Source: Phytophthora colocasiae
Taxonomy: Eukaryota > Oomycota > Peronosporomycetes > Peronosporales > Peronosporaceae
Length of the DNA stretch: 64,000 nt
Direction of reading: 5' to 3'
Assembly: GCA_018806915.1 (NCBI GenBank)
Contig: JAGKQI010000059.1
Location: 1,240,001-1,304,000 of the forward strand
The position numbers were made by a program, and so were the translations under genes. The notes under the pieces were generated by a model that saw nothing but the letters and a program-made list of their open reading frames with translations, was not told where the DNA came from and did no database searches. The stretch's first letter is position 1. The number at the start of each line of letters is the position of its first letter. Below, piece by piece: positions 10,295 through 19,781 of the stretch.

Positions 10295-11877
10295 TTAAGG
10301 AGGAAGCTACCCCGCCGAGCATGCTCGGCAATCGTGGATGCCTCATGGCGTTCACGTAGAACGGTGTATGCCCTGTCGAGGCATGCACCGAGTTGTTGAT
10401 GGCAAACTCTGCCATCGGCAAGCACTCGCTCCAATGCGGGAACGAGTGAGCGTAGCTCTTCACCCAGTACACGGTTGACACGTTCGGTCTGGCCGTCCGT
10501 CTGCGGATGATCTGCAGTCGACATTGATAACTGTGAACCAAGAAGTGTAAACACTTCTTGCCAGAACCGCGCTGTGAAGCGTGGATCACGGTCCGACACA
10601 ATGTCGAGCGGCATACCATGGTGTTTGAACACCATGTCAACAAACAGTCGCGCAGTCTGCGCGGCTGTAACAGTAGCCGGGACGGCAGCAAGATGAACCA
10701 TCTTGCTGAATCGGTCCACAAAGACAGCGATGCCCGTCCTCCGCTTGCTGTCAGGCGGAAGACCGAAGACAAAGTCCATGGACATGGACTGCCAACACTC
10801 CGACGGAGTCGGTAGTGATTGAAGAGGAGCCTGCGAGAACTGCGCAGGCTTCACGCGTTGACAAACCTCGCAAGCACGTACGTACTTGCGCACCCACTTG
10901 TACAGGTGGTGCCAGTAGAAGTCACGCGTGAGAAGAGTGTATGTCTTCTCACGACCCGGATGCCCTGCCGTGGGGGCATCGTGATACTCGAACATGATCC
11001 TCAACCGGAGGTCGTGATCATTCGGAACGACAATGCGATCCGCATTGTCGTCTACTGCACTGTACAACAGTAGGCCTTCGTGTACACGATAGTGGTGTAC
11101 ACGAGCTCGAAGATGAGGGGTTAGCTTCTGACGTGCCACGTCGGAAGGTGCTGCGAGGAACTCCAGCAGCCCCTTCGCGTCTGCATCCCTTGCATACGCG
11201 TTCTTCACGTCGTCAATCAACGTTGACGACGGCACACTTGTCCTCACGACGCCAACGCTGTTGGCGTCGACCGTCTCCGCATAGTCAGGTCGACGCGATA
11301 ACGCGTCGGCCACTACATTGAGTCTTCCGGGTTTGTACTCCACCCGGAAGTTGTACTCCGCGAAGAAGGACAACCATCTCGCCATACGTTGCGAGATGTG
11401 CGGCGACTTAATCGCCGTACGCAATGATGCGTGGTCTGTATTGACCACGAACGGTCTACTCCCAAGTAGATACACTCGGAACTTTGTGAGTGCATACTTC
11501 ATGGCAAGGAGCTCCTTGTCATGTACGGGATAGTTACGCTCAGCTGGCTTCAGCTGACGCGATTGATAGTAGACTACACGATCACGCCCTTCGTGATCGT
11601 GTTGCATCAATGCACATCCGACCGCAAAGTCGGATGCATCACACACTACGTGGAATGAACGATCTTGGTCCGCCACGGCCAAGATCGGCGCCTCAGTCAA
11701 GCCCTGCTTGACTGCACCGAATGCCTCCTCGCACTCGGTCGTCCAAATCCACTCAGATTCTTTCTTAAGAAGCTGTGACATCGGGCGAATCTCGCATAGT
11801 TGTCCACGTACTTGCACAAGTACGTGGCAAGCCCAAGGAACTGCCTCAGTTCCTTCACATTGGATGGCGTGGGCCAT
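10295..11877 (-). pseudogene. Element C pol middle part: RNase H and integrase
   Basis: Minus-strand frame following the RT after a single-base slip near 11783. RNase H has all expected residues: VVCDASDFAVG, KELLAMKYAL and VVNTDHASL. The integrase has the HHCC module (FEYHDAPTAGH ... CEVCQRVK) and catalytic residues in SMDFVFG, SDRDPRFTARF and DGQTERVN. A further frameshift after ERVN lets the region run on (overlapping frame to 10269) up to SMLGGVASS, where the piggyBac-like element interrupts it at the TTAA. The true pol frame therefore jumps from 10298 to 9350. Confidence 0.88.
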
Positions 11878-14396
11878 TCATTGATCACTCTGACCTTCTC
11901 TGGGTCAGGGCGCACGCCATCTTTCCCCACGAGACACCCCAGCACGGGTATCTCGCTCGCCCCGAAGATGCACTTCTTCAGGTTCGCATAGAGCTTATGC
12001 TTCCTCATAAGCTCTAGCAGCTCCCAGAGATGCACCTTGTGCATCTCAATGTCCGTCTTCCTGTTCACAGCCCGGCTGTGGACGAACACGTCGTCGAAGT
12101 AGCTCGGTGCGAAGTCGCGCATCGAGCGCAATAGATGTGTCACGCATATATTGAACGTCGCAGGGGCGTTCTTAAGCCCCTGTGGCATGACGAGCCACTC
12201 CCAAAGCATACCGCTTGGAGTGCTTACCGCAGTGAGAGGGATGTCCCTCTCACGCATGAGGATCTGATAGAATCCATCACGCAGATCTAGAGCACTGAAG
12301 ATAGTGCTCAAGGCCATCGAATCGATGATAACATCTTTTCGCGGTATCGGCGTCTGCGCCGGTATTGTCGCATCGTTCAACTTGTTGTACGCATGAACGA
12401 TGCGCCAGCCGCCCTGTGGTTTCTTAACACAGAACGTTGGGGCACTGTGCGGGGACTTTGACTCCCGCACTTGACCTGCAAGACGACGACTTTCAAAGAA
12501 GTCGTCGATCGCTTGCACTTGTTCACGCGGCAGTGGCCACTGCCGTGTAACACAGTACTTCGTGCCCGGCACGAGGTCAATCTCGTGCTGTACGCCTATA
12601 TCCTTCGGAAGCTCCGAAGGAATCTCGTCCGGGAGTACTTCCGTGTACTCCCGCAGAACTTCGTAGTAGGGACTCGACCTCAACGAGTCCCAACTCTGCT
12701 CCTCGAAGCGCTGCTTCTAAGTCTTCGCACTGAGGGAGTCATCACCCTCAGTGATCCCATCGACGACGAGCTGCTTCAGCTCTTCGGCTTCGCGATCCAT
12801 TCTCTCGATATCCGAGAGAATGCAAATTTGTTCGATGCGTCCATCGTACAAGTCCCGCGCGAAGCGCTTCCAACTCATCGTTGGAAGCGCGGTCAACGCC
12901 GACGCACTCGTCGGCGGATTCTCCAACCGCATCCTCTGGTACTGTAACCCAGTACCAGTACGTGTCAAGACGTTCAACGTCTAGACACTCGGTGTCTGCA
13001 CTGCAGATACACCCGTCTCAGTCCCGGAGTGAGACTTGCGCAGCTCCCTGAGCTTGCGCCGCGAAGGTCTACCATGGAGCCCGGCTCCAGGTGCTCCACG
13101 TCCAAGGCATCGCACCTTGGACGGGACGTTATCGCAACCGTCAGCGGATTCCTTCCGCTGACTCGCACTATCAAGCCCGGCTTGAGTGCCGCTCATCGCG
13201 TGCAGCGCTGCTGCACGTGAGCACGCAGGTTGTTCGGGTGCTGGGCGTTTGCAACCGCCAGCACCTCCTGCCGCGCAGTCGGTTCCCTGAACCGCTGCGC
13301 CTCCATCTGCTCCCGGAGCGGATGAAGCAACCGCATCGTCGACTCCCGGAGTCGACGTGCCCTCGCTAGCTTCCTGCGCTAGCGAGTGTTCGCTTGTACA
13401 CATATCGTCAGCTCCCGGAGCTGACGCACGAACGCTAGTTCCCGGAACTAGCAGCGAACGTTCGCCTGTACACGCATCATCAGCTCCCAGAGCTGACGGA
13501 CGCCTTTCGGTTCCCCGAATATTATTTGCTTCATTAACTCCCAGAGTTGACGCGACGTCGTCGGCGCGACCCTTGGGGGCTTGAAGTACCTCCAAGGATA
13601 CCGGTAATACCGGTATTTTACCTTCCCTCAGGTGAATGCGATTCACCTGACCATCACTCATGTGACAACCATCATTCAGATGTTTATGCGTCAGGTGATT
13701 CACATTCACCTGACCATCACTCATATGACCACGACCCTTCGGCTCAGATTTCTGAGTCGGCACACATTTTCTCCCAACGACTCCCTGAGTCGCTGGGGAT
13801 CGCCGGCGGCGATCGGAGGCAGCGGCGGCCGCTGCTGCCTCAACTGGGGATTCACATGCACCGGCCGGTGCATGTGCAGCACTGACAGGGCCATCGCTCT
13901 CTGTCGCGCATGTGTTGTTGAAGCGTACGAGCGTACGCTTCTCCAGCCACGGCATGCCTAATACCAAGTCGAACTTATCGTCTAGATCCAAGACGATAAG
14001 ATCTTCTACAAACGTCCTTCGTTTGTAAGAGAAGCGCACACGGACTACGCGCTTCTCAGTCTTCACGGTGGCACCTGTTGCCAACCGCACCTCCAACACG
14101 CCGCGAGGCGTGTCGGCTTCTTCGAAGTCAAGCCCTCGAAGACTTCCCTGTCGAACAAAGTTGTTCGACGCGCCCGAGTCCACTAGGGCACGAAGAGAGA
14201 TCGCTCTCTTCGACATCACGTTCAGGATGACAAGCTTTGGCTTGTCATCTTGCAGCTTACAGCGAGAAACCTTCTCGCTGGGGGCAGCAGTCCTCATCGT
14301 CGCGTGTCCAAGCTTGACACGCGAGACTGCATCACCAGTAGGACGCCCCGCGCCTACTGGTCCTTGGCGTTTTTTGAACGCCCGCCCGCTGTGCAC
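11697..14396 (-). pseudogene. Element C pol 5' part: protease and reverse transcriptase
   Basis: One minus-strand frame (-1 relative to gag) covers the protease and RT of C with two in-frame TAG stops, at 12981-12983 and 12717-12719. Protease: LVDSGASNNFVRQ at about 14160-14200, followed by VLGMPWLE. A long low-complexity spacer rich in Ala, Gly and GADD-type repeats follows (about 13150-13850). Reverse transcriptase: YNKLNDATIPAQTPIPR, LDLRDGFYQILM, PQGLKNAPATFN and the catalytic SYFDDVF at about 12088-12105. After NYARFA near 11783 one base is missing and the next domain continues in another frame. There is no ATG at the start, consistent with gag-pol expression by frameshifting. Confidence 0.9.
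14334..14375 (-). promoter_or_regulatory. -1 ribosomal frameshift signal of element C gag-pol
   Basis: On the minus strand the last gag codons read tcA AAA AAC, a canonical slippery heptamer (14375 down to 14369). Seven bases later a perfect 9-bp stem follows, ACCAGTAGG with CCTACTGGT around a 10-base loop, containing the gag stop codon. Pol is open in exactly the -1 frame across the heptamer. Heptamer, spacing of 7 and stem fit the classical retroviral arrangement. Confidence 0.8.
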
Positions 14397-15340
14397 TCGC
14401 GTGCATAGTGACCGATGTTACTACACTTGTAACATCGAACCTTGCTGTTCCTACGCTGCTGTTGACCAGCAGTCGTAGCACTCGAGAGGTCCATAGGTTC
14501 CGGACCTCCCGTCTTCACAACAGGACGCGCCGGCTTCGGCGCGTTCGCATGGAGTTTAGCTTGACGCCGGCTAAACTCCTCTTGCATTGCAAGGCTGATC
14601 GCCTCCTCGAGAGTGTTCGGATACTCTCGGAAGAGGTATGTTTTGACGGGACCATCTCTTAGTCCCTTCATGAACGTGACGACCTTGGTCGCCTCGTTGA
14701 TCGGGTTGGCCACTATGTTCGATACCAAGTATCGAGCACGCTGGGCAAAGGTGTGAACATCATCCTTGCCCTGCTGCAGATCGAGAAACTCCGCTCTCGA
14801 TCTGAACTCGTTCTTCGGGGGCTCAAACACAAGCTTGAGCTCCTCTTTGAACACCTCGTACTTGCTGAAGCACGTAGGATCCGAGAGTCGGCGCCCATAG
14901 GCCCAACTCCTCGCACGTCCGCCAAGACATGACATGGCGAACGCGACCTTCGACATCGGATCGACGATACGTCGAGCCGCAACGGCTGTGTCGAGTTCGA
15001 CAAGCCACCGAAGGAGGGTCTCGTCCTCCTTCCCCGTGTAGGTACTCACGTGGAGTTTCAACGACTCCACGCGTGGCTTCGGGGAAGCCACCGAGGCAGC
15101 AACATCTCGTTGCTCATTAACAATGTACCCCAGAGCAACACCGTGTTGCTCTGTCGGCGATAGCGTACGAAGCATCGTCGCTACCGCTGCCTCTCCAATG
15201 ACTTGTGAAAGTCTTTGGAGAGCTTCCCACTCTGGATCTGACAGGTGGGCACAGTCCGTGCGCGTCACGGACATGTGAGGGGTCCCAGTGGATCCCTCAT
15301 CCATTGGGGAGTTCTCTACCCCGCGTTCGTATGACTCCAT
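14354..15340 (-). CDS. Element C gag
   Basis: This is an intact gag of 328 residues, start ATG at 15340. Conserved helices of Ty3/Gypsy capsid proteins are visible around KVAFAMSCLGGRARSWAYG (residues about 125-145) and FKEELKLVF (about 160). The C-terminus has one CX2CX4HX4C zinc knuckle, CYKCSNIGHYAREC, followed by a basic tail ending SKNAKDQ. It forms the virus-like particle and binds element RNA. The end overlaps pol, and the frameshift signal sits in the last codons. It is the only undamaged gene of element C, so particles could in principle be made from it. Confidence 0.92.
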   Translation of the reverse strand: MESYERGVENSPMDEGSTGTPHMSVTRTDCAHLSDPEWEALQRLSQVIGEAAVATMLRTLSPTEQHGVALGYIVNEQRDVAASVASPKPRVESLKLHVSTYTGKEDETLLRWLVELDTAVAARRIVDPMSKVAFAMSCLGGRARSWAYGRRLSDPTCFSKYEVFKEELKLVFEPPKNEFRSRAEFLDLQQGKDDVHTFAQRARYLVSNIVANPINEATKVVTFMKGLRDGPVKTYLFREYPNTLEEAISLAMQEEFSRRQAKLHANAPKPARPVVKTGGPEPMDLSSATTAGQQQRRNSKVRCYKCSNIGHYARECTAGGRSKNAKDQ

Positions 15341-15389
15341 ACGAACGAACAGCAGTCGGTCGTGGGACGGACTACAAAGTGCTACCAGG

Positions 15390-15817
15390 TGTAATGGGTC
15401 TACCTAGACCTATTAGGTGGCGTACACGTGCGCTTACGTGTATGAGGAAGCGTGCAATTAGAATAGACTTAATTTAAGTTTACTTATTTAAATAAGTATA
15501 ATTAAATCAAATATAACTAAATTAAACTGCAAAATACCGTAAAAATGAGAACTATTGAATTTGGCATAAGCCAATTATGGACCTCCTAAAACTGTTTTTT
15601 ATCTATTTCTAAAGGGTCTGCCAACGTGTGGTTGGCAGAAACTCTGCTCAGTGATTGGTAGAAATCCGTTACTTTCTACCAATAATATGCACAAATGCAC
15701 ACGAACCACCCAATAATGTGGTTCGCCCATGTATCCTTTGGTGTGTACAGCACACCAAGGTCTGAGGCCCATATCCATTTTTTGGTACTACCCACTTGTA
15801 CGTGTAACCCCGTTACA
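15390..15817 (-). repeat. 5' LTR of element C (right copy)
   Basis: The LTR is 428 bp, starting tgtaacgggg on the minus strand at 15817 and ending cattaca at 15390. The first 15 bases are the same as the start of the A LTR. Directly inside (minus strand, two bases later) is the putative primer site tggtagcactttgtagtcc. Confidence 0.9.
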
Positions 15818-16628
15818 GGTCGTCTGAAGCGGTACCATGACCCTCAGGGTCATGCGGCCCCTCAAGAAGTTGAAGGCGGTCGCGAGGAGGAGAGTGAACC
15901 TCCTCGACGCGAGGTTGAGCGTCAGGCGCAGAGCGCCCCAGTTAATAGGGAGTTTGGTGACTCCCAGGGGCGAAGCCGTACCCCGGTGGAAGGTACGAGC
16001 GGTATGGATACACCGAGGGGCCAAGCGAGTAGGCCCCTAGGCGCGAGTCGCGCGACGACGGGGAGTACGCGTACGGTTGCGACTCCCGGCGAGACACCGT
16101 CGCCTGAAGGTCGTAGACCTCTTGACGAAGGGAGTCAAGTGCCCGCGAAGAGGCACTACCGTCTACACGACCATGAAGACCCTGCATCGCGAGACGCAGG
16201 TCTTCCAGTAGGCGCACGACACTAGGTTGGCCGACTGCAGAGGCAGCCTGGCCGCCAACACCAAGACCAAGAGCGACCTCAAGGGCGAGGACACGCGCTC
16301 GGAGGAGGCGGATCTCCTCCTGTTGCTGAGCAACAAGTTGGTCATGAGGACCAGTCGAAGGCCTCTGACTCCCTAACGTCAGGGACGGCTCGAAAGAGCA
16401 GTCGAGCGAGGCCTCCTCCGGCTTTGCTTGACCGGAACGGAGAACGCCACTACCATGTGGAGCGGGTTATCCAGGAGCGACGTCGCGGTGGGAAGCGCCA
16501 GCTCCGAGTGAAGTGGCGCGGGTACCCTGCGTCGCAGAGTATCTGGGAGTCGATTTAGCGGCTCCAGGTTGACTGCCCGAAGGCTGTCGCGTGCTGGGAA
16601 GAGGCACGACGACAGCCTCGTAAGTAGT
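15818..16628 (+). pseudogene. Element A pol 3' part: linker and chromodomain
   Basis: This continues A pol after element C. The frame picks up LKRYHDPQGH directly after the insertion site, runs through a linker rich in Gln, Arg, Pro and Ser, passes an in-frame TAG at 16224-16226, and ends in a chromodomain: HYHVERVIQERRRGGK, then LRVKWRGYPASQSIWES at about 16500-16555. A second TAG (16556-16558) cuts the C-terminal helix (RLQVDCPKAVACWEE), which is followed by the natural stop near 16628. Apart from the two stops the frame is continuous. The opposite strand over 15942-16628 is also open and belongs to the antisense gene. Confidence 0.85.
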
Positions 16629-17912
16629 CCGCGGCTTCTTAGCCGCTGAACGGGGTTGGAACACAGGAGTATGTGTTCCATACCCGCGCTCGCTGAGAGC
16701 GCTAGACTGAGACTCGGTTCTCAGTCTCTCCATCTGTTGATGGAGCTGACGTTTGCCTACGAGGTAGCAAAACTGGACACGAAGGTTCCGGAGGCGGAGG
16801 ATGTCCTCCAGGTGATCTTCGTCACGGAGTTTGTTGTACTCCTGGGTTGACTTGACTGTCAACCGGACCCATTGCCAGAAGAGGTTCTCAGCGTCGATCC
16901 ACGACGCGTTCTCTGGGAGAACCCATGGGTAACCCCATGTGGGCTTGAGACCACCCTTAGTCTCAGGCTTCTTGCGAAGCGAGGTGAATTCCTTGAGAGG
17001 AATTCGGTGCTGTGCTAGAAGCACACACCTGGCAACAGAGAGGTTGCCTTGAAAGAGAGGTTCTTTCTGAACCAAGGTCCGCTCATAGGCGCCTTTGGTG
17101 GTATGGCCCCCTATGAGAGGACGTGGGTCCTGGAGCTCCTCGAGATACGCAGCTGCTCCCGAGCCTTGATCGGGCGGGTAGTAGCCCAGCTGGTGGACAG
17201 AGTCCTCATCGTGTTGATGAGACTCACGTGCAACCGTTGGTGCGGTGCGCATTGGCTGTTGAGCAGCCTGAAAGAGCTCTTGCTGCTCATCGAGATCGTT
17301 AGTGATCTCTTGGGACTCACGAATGAGTCCCTTCTCCTCATCGTCATCGTCTTGACAAGGAGACTGTGAAGCATGACGCTTCTTGGAGTTGGTGCTGGGC
17401 ACCTTCTCCTCTGCCAGAATGGCCCGGGCGCGTTTACGCCCTTCCGAAAGTGTCAGATTTCTGACAGGTGGTGGCGTAGTGTCGCCACCACGGCCGCTGG
17501 TATTGTCGGGAGACTTGGACGCGGTGTCCTCGTCTCCATGGTGCTCCTCCGTGGTCGGAGCACCCGCCGCAGGCTTGCTCTCGGCGTCGCTGTTGTCGCT
17601 CTCGTCGCCCGAGTAGCTGACAAGAGTCGCTTCCTGTTCGGAAGGACTCCAGGAACCGGGACTATGGTCCCTATACTCGAACCGAGGATTCGGTCGAGTA
17701 TCAGGCGGTAGGGACGGAGACCTACTGCGCCTTTGGCTAGGGATAGCCGTCGCAGCAGTGCTGCTGGGCGAGCTAAGAGCCCTGGAGGCCACATCGGTGG
17801 CCTCATGAAGTGCCGAAGCCTTGCCGCGAGGCTTGGCTGGCTTGGAAGTTGGCTTTGCAGCCTTCTTCCGTGAAGACGCTTGCGCATCTGGGTTTGCACC
17901 CTTTGCAGACAT
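15942..17912 (-). CDS. Antisense accessory gene of element A
   Basis: This is one minus-strand frame of 657 codons from ATG at 17912 to a stop at 15942, broken only by a TAA at 16467-16469. It begins 183 bp inside the 3' LTR and reads toward pol. Visible parts: a Lys/Ala/Pro-rich start (residues 1-35), a long acidic and Ser-rich disordered region with KKRHASQSP-like nuclear signals (about 190-200), a folded-looking middle with GYPWVLPENASWIDAENLFW and helices (about 335-400), then after the TAA a coiled coil (QQQEEIRLLRARVLALE; LRQEVYDLQATVSRRE). The last 690 bp overlap the pol linker and chromodomain on the other strand. No known domain recognised. It could regulate pol or bind chromatin or RNA; this is speculation. 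Confidence 0.65.
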
Positions 17913-18094
17913 GTTGCTGGGCTTCCAAGGAAGCCTGGTACGCGTTAGCAGTGCGCCCTGTGCTCTGTGAGAGCAGAAGCCGTAGCAATAAGAGCTGGCG
18001 GCAGGTCGATCGATTTCGACATTGAAGAGAGAAATGTGAAAGGGATTTTCTCTCTTCTCTGATTGGACGAGAGTCGAATTTACGTGGGGGAGGA

Positions 18095-18353
18095 TGTAAC
18101 GGGGTTACATTGAAGAGTGACTTTAGTCACTCTTCCGAAGTGGATACATTTGGTGTGTCACACATAATGGTGACACGTGGCGGGTGGCTCCGCAGCCACC
18201 TATCACCTTCTATATAGGTTACACTATAGATATCTTTTAGTTTGTATTGCAGGCCAAGCTAACAAGTATCTATAATATTCAGTCTTAAATCTACCTAATC
18301 TTTAGTTAGTCTCCCCAAGTCTTTGGGGACCGAGTGAACTGCCGTTCACTAGG
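18095..18353 (+). repeat. 3' LTR of element A, left fragment
   Basis: This is the first 259 bp of the 3' LTR, up to cactagg, where element B is inserted. It contains a perfect 10-bp hairpin (18112-18121/18126-18135) whose partner in the 5' LTR has one mismatch. The rest of the LTR is at 46196-46249. Confidence 0.92.
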
Positions 18354-18629
18354 TGTCATGGTAACCACATTCACGTTGAAGTGCTGTGGTTGAACCATAA
18401 CCTCAGCACGACTGCGAGCGGCGCACATGCGTGGAGCACGAGTTGTGGGCCTGCGTCGGCATCGCCACAATGGTGGCTGCACACGAACATCCCAGCTGCA
18501 CACGAATATCCCAGCTGCATCGTGCCCAAGGACAGTAGTGCGCTATCGTAGTTCTAACTTTCATTTTCATTCATTCTCAATTTTACCAACAACAACTCAA
18601 GTTGAGTTTCAACCGCGTATAACGTGACA
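18354..18629 (+). repeat. 5' LTR of element B
   Basis: The LTR is 276 bp, tgtcatgg...cgtgaca. The copy at 45915-46190 appears identical base for base, so B is a young insertion. The following gttttaaaactatag does not resemble a standard tRNA complement, so the primer site is not identified. Confidence 0.93.
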
Positions 18630-18709
18630 GTTTTAAAACTATAGAAGCGTAAGACGGATCTACGGGTCGACCAGGACACATCAGCAACAAGCGATCGGTC
18701 AAGGCAAGA

Positions 18710-19753
18710 ATGGCTCGCAACCGGAGTCCCAACCCACGCCCCCGTCAGCAGCGACGCAGACGTGATGAAGAGACCGCAGTGGACGCTGACGAGAGCACTG
18801 ATCAAGCTCAAGGTGAAGACGCGTCCAGCAACCCTACATCGCACCCGGCCCAGGCGCCGGCGGCGGACAACATGGCCATGATGCGGCAGATGTTCGAGTT
18901 CATGAGCACCGCACAACGCCAGAATCAAGAGCAGATGGCTCAGATGCTCCAGCAGCAAGTTCTGTTGCAGCAGCAGATGCTACAAGCTCATGTGGCAGCA
19001 CAGAAGCCACAAAAGAAGACGGGCAAACCGCCCCAGTTCAATGGTCAGGCGAACGACGACTTGGAGTTGTGGTTGTTCAGTACTGAGCAGTACTACTCAA
19101 GGTACAGTGAAGAAATGCAGTGCGACTCATCCGACTTCGTCAATACCATCTTTGCGAACCTCGGCCCCGCGGCTCAAACGTGGTACCGTGAGTTCAAGAT
19201 CTCGCTTGGTGATCAACCCGCTACATGGGCTATATTCAAACAGCGAATTCGGGAGCGCTTCCGTGAGGCGGATTACCAGAACAAGGTGCTTTCGAAAATG
19301 TACAATCTTCGTTGGAGCGGATCACAACAGGCGTACACCACTAAGTTCCTTCAGCTACTCTCCCAGCTCGACTGTGAGCTTCCTGAAGTTGTTAAACGGT
19401 GGTTCTATCAGCAAAATCTTCGCCCTGACACGAGCGCCTTTGTGTCTCAGAACGTGCCTTCAACGCTCAAGGAGGTCATTGAACTGGCACAGCGCTTTGA
19501 AGACTCTCGGGCAGCTCCTCCTGGATCGGGTGCGAAAAAGGATTCGAGTGGTGAAAAAGCTCAAGGAAAAGCACAGCCATCGAAAAAGAACAGCTCCGCC
19601 GAGAACAAGCCGCAGCAGAAGGCTCAGAATGGGTCGAATGGTCCTGGAAAAGATGAACGAATCTGTGATTATTGCGGCAAGCCAGGTCACACCGAGACCG
19701 TCTGCTACAAGAAGAAGGCAGACGCCAAGGGCGCGGCCTCAAAAACCGCGTAG
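18710..19753 (+). CDS. Element B gag
   Basis: This is an intact gag of 347 residues. ATG at 18710, 81 bp after the LTR. A basic N-terminus (NRSPNPRPRQQRRRRDEE) and Gln/Met-rich stretch (about 60-100) precede the capsid-like region with QFNGQANDDLELWLFSTEQY (about 110) and FKQRIRERFREADYQNKVL (about 180). A Lys/Ser-rich tail carries one zinc knuckle, CDYCGKPGHTETVC, at about 318-331. The last codons overlap the start of pol in the -1 frame. Confidence 0.92.
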   Translation: MARNRSPNPRPRQQRRRRDEETAVDADESTDQAQGEDASSNPTSHPAQAPAADNMAMMRQMFEFMSTAQRQNQEQMAQMLQQQVLLQQQMLQAHVAAQKPQKKTGKPPQFNGQANDDLELWLFSTEQYYSRYSEEMQCDSSDFVNTIFANLGPAAQTWYREFKISLGDQPATWAIFKQRIRERFREADYQNKVLSKMYNLRWSGSQQAYTTKFLQLLSQLDCELPEVVKRWFYQQNLRPDTSAFVSQNVPSTLKEVIELAQRFEDSRAAPPGSGAKKDSSGEKAQGKAQPSKKNSSAENKPQQKAQNGSNGPGKDERICDYCGKPGHTETVCYKKKADAKGAASKTA

Positions 19754-19781
19754 GCTCAGTGGGATGGCAACCCGCTGGGCC
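19741..19781 (+). promoter_or_regulatory. Candidate -1 frameshift signal of element B
   Basis: Gag ends tcA AAA ACC gcg tag; pol is open in the -1 frame. The heptamer AAAAACC (19741-19747) is one base off the canonical AAAAAAC. Five bases later an 11-bp stem (GGCTCAGTGGG 19753-19763 with CCCGCTGGGCC 19771-19781, two G-U pairs) encloses a 7-base loop. Because B is not hairpin-rich, the stem is more telling here than in A or C. Confidence 0.6.

Larger units (their letters stand above)
6717..15817 (-). mobile_element. Gypsy element C inserted in pol of A
   Basis: This is a Ty3/Gypsy LTR element on the minus strand, bounded by the 5-bp duplication ggtcg (6712-6716 and 15818-15822). LTRs: 6717-7176 and 15390-15817. 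Reading on the minus strand the order is 5' LTR, primer site, gag, frameshift signal, protease, RT, RNase H, integrase, linker, chromodomain, then an antisense gene, then the 3' LTR. It is related to A: same primer site, similar gag, similar pol, same antisense gene position, same hairpin-rich texture. It carries a piggyBac-like insert within the integrase region. Stops and frameshifts in pol show it is not active. Confidence 0.93.

Noticed and set aside
15695..16225. 176-residue plus-strand ORF as a gene
   Set aside because: It crosses the border between the LTR of C and pol of A. The first half is LTR sequence; only the part after 15818 is pol.
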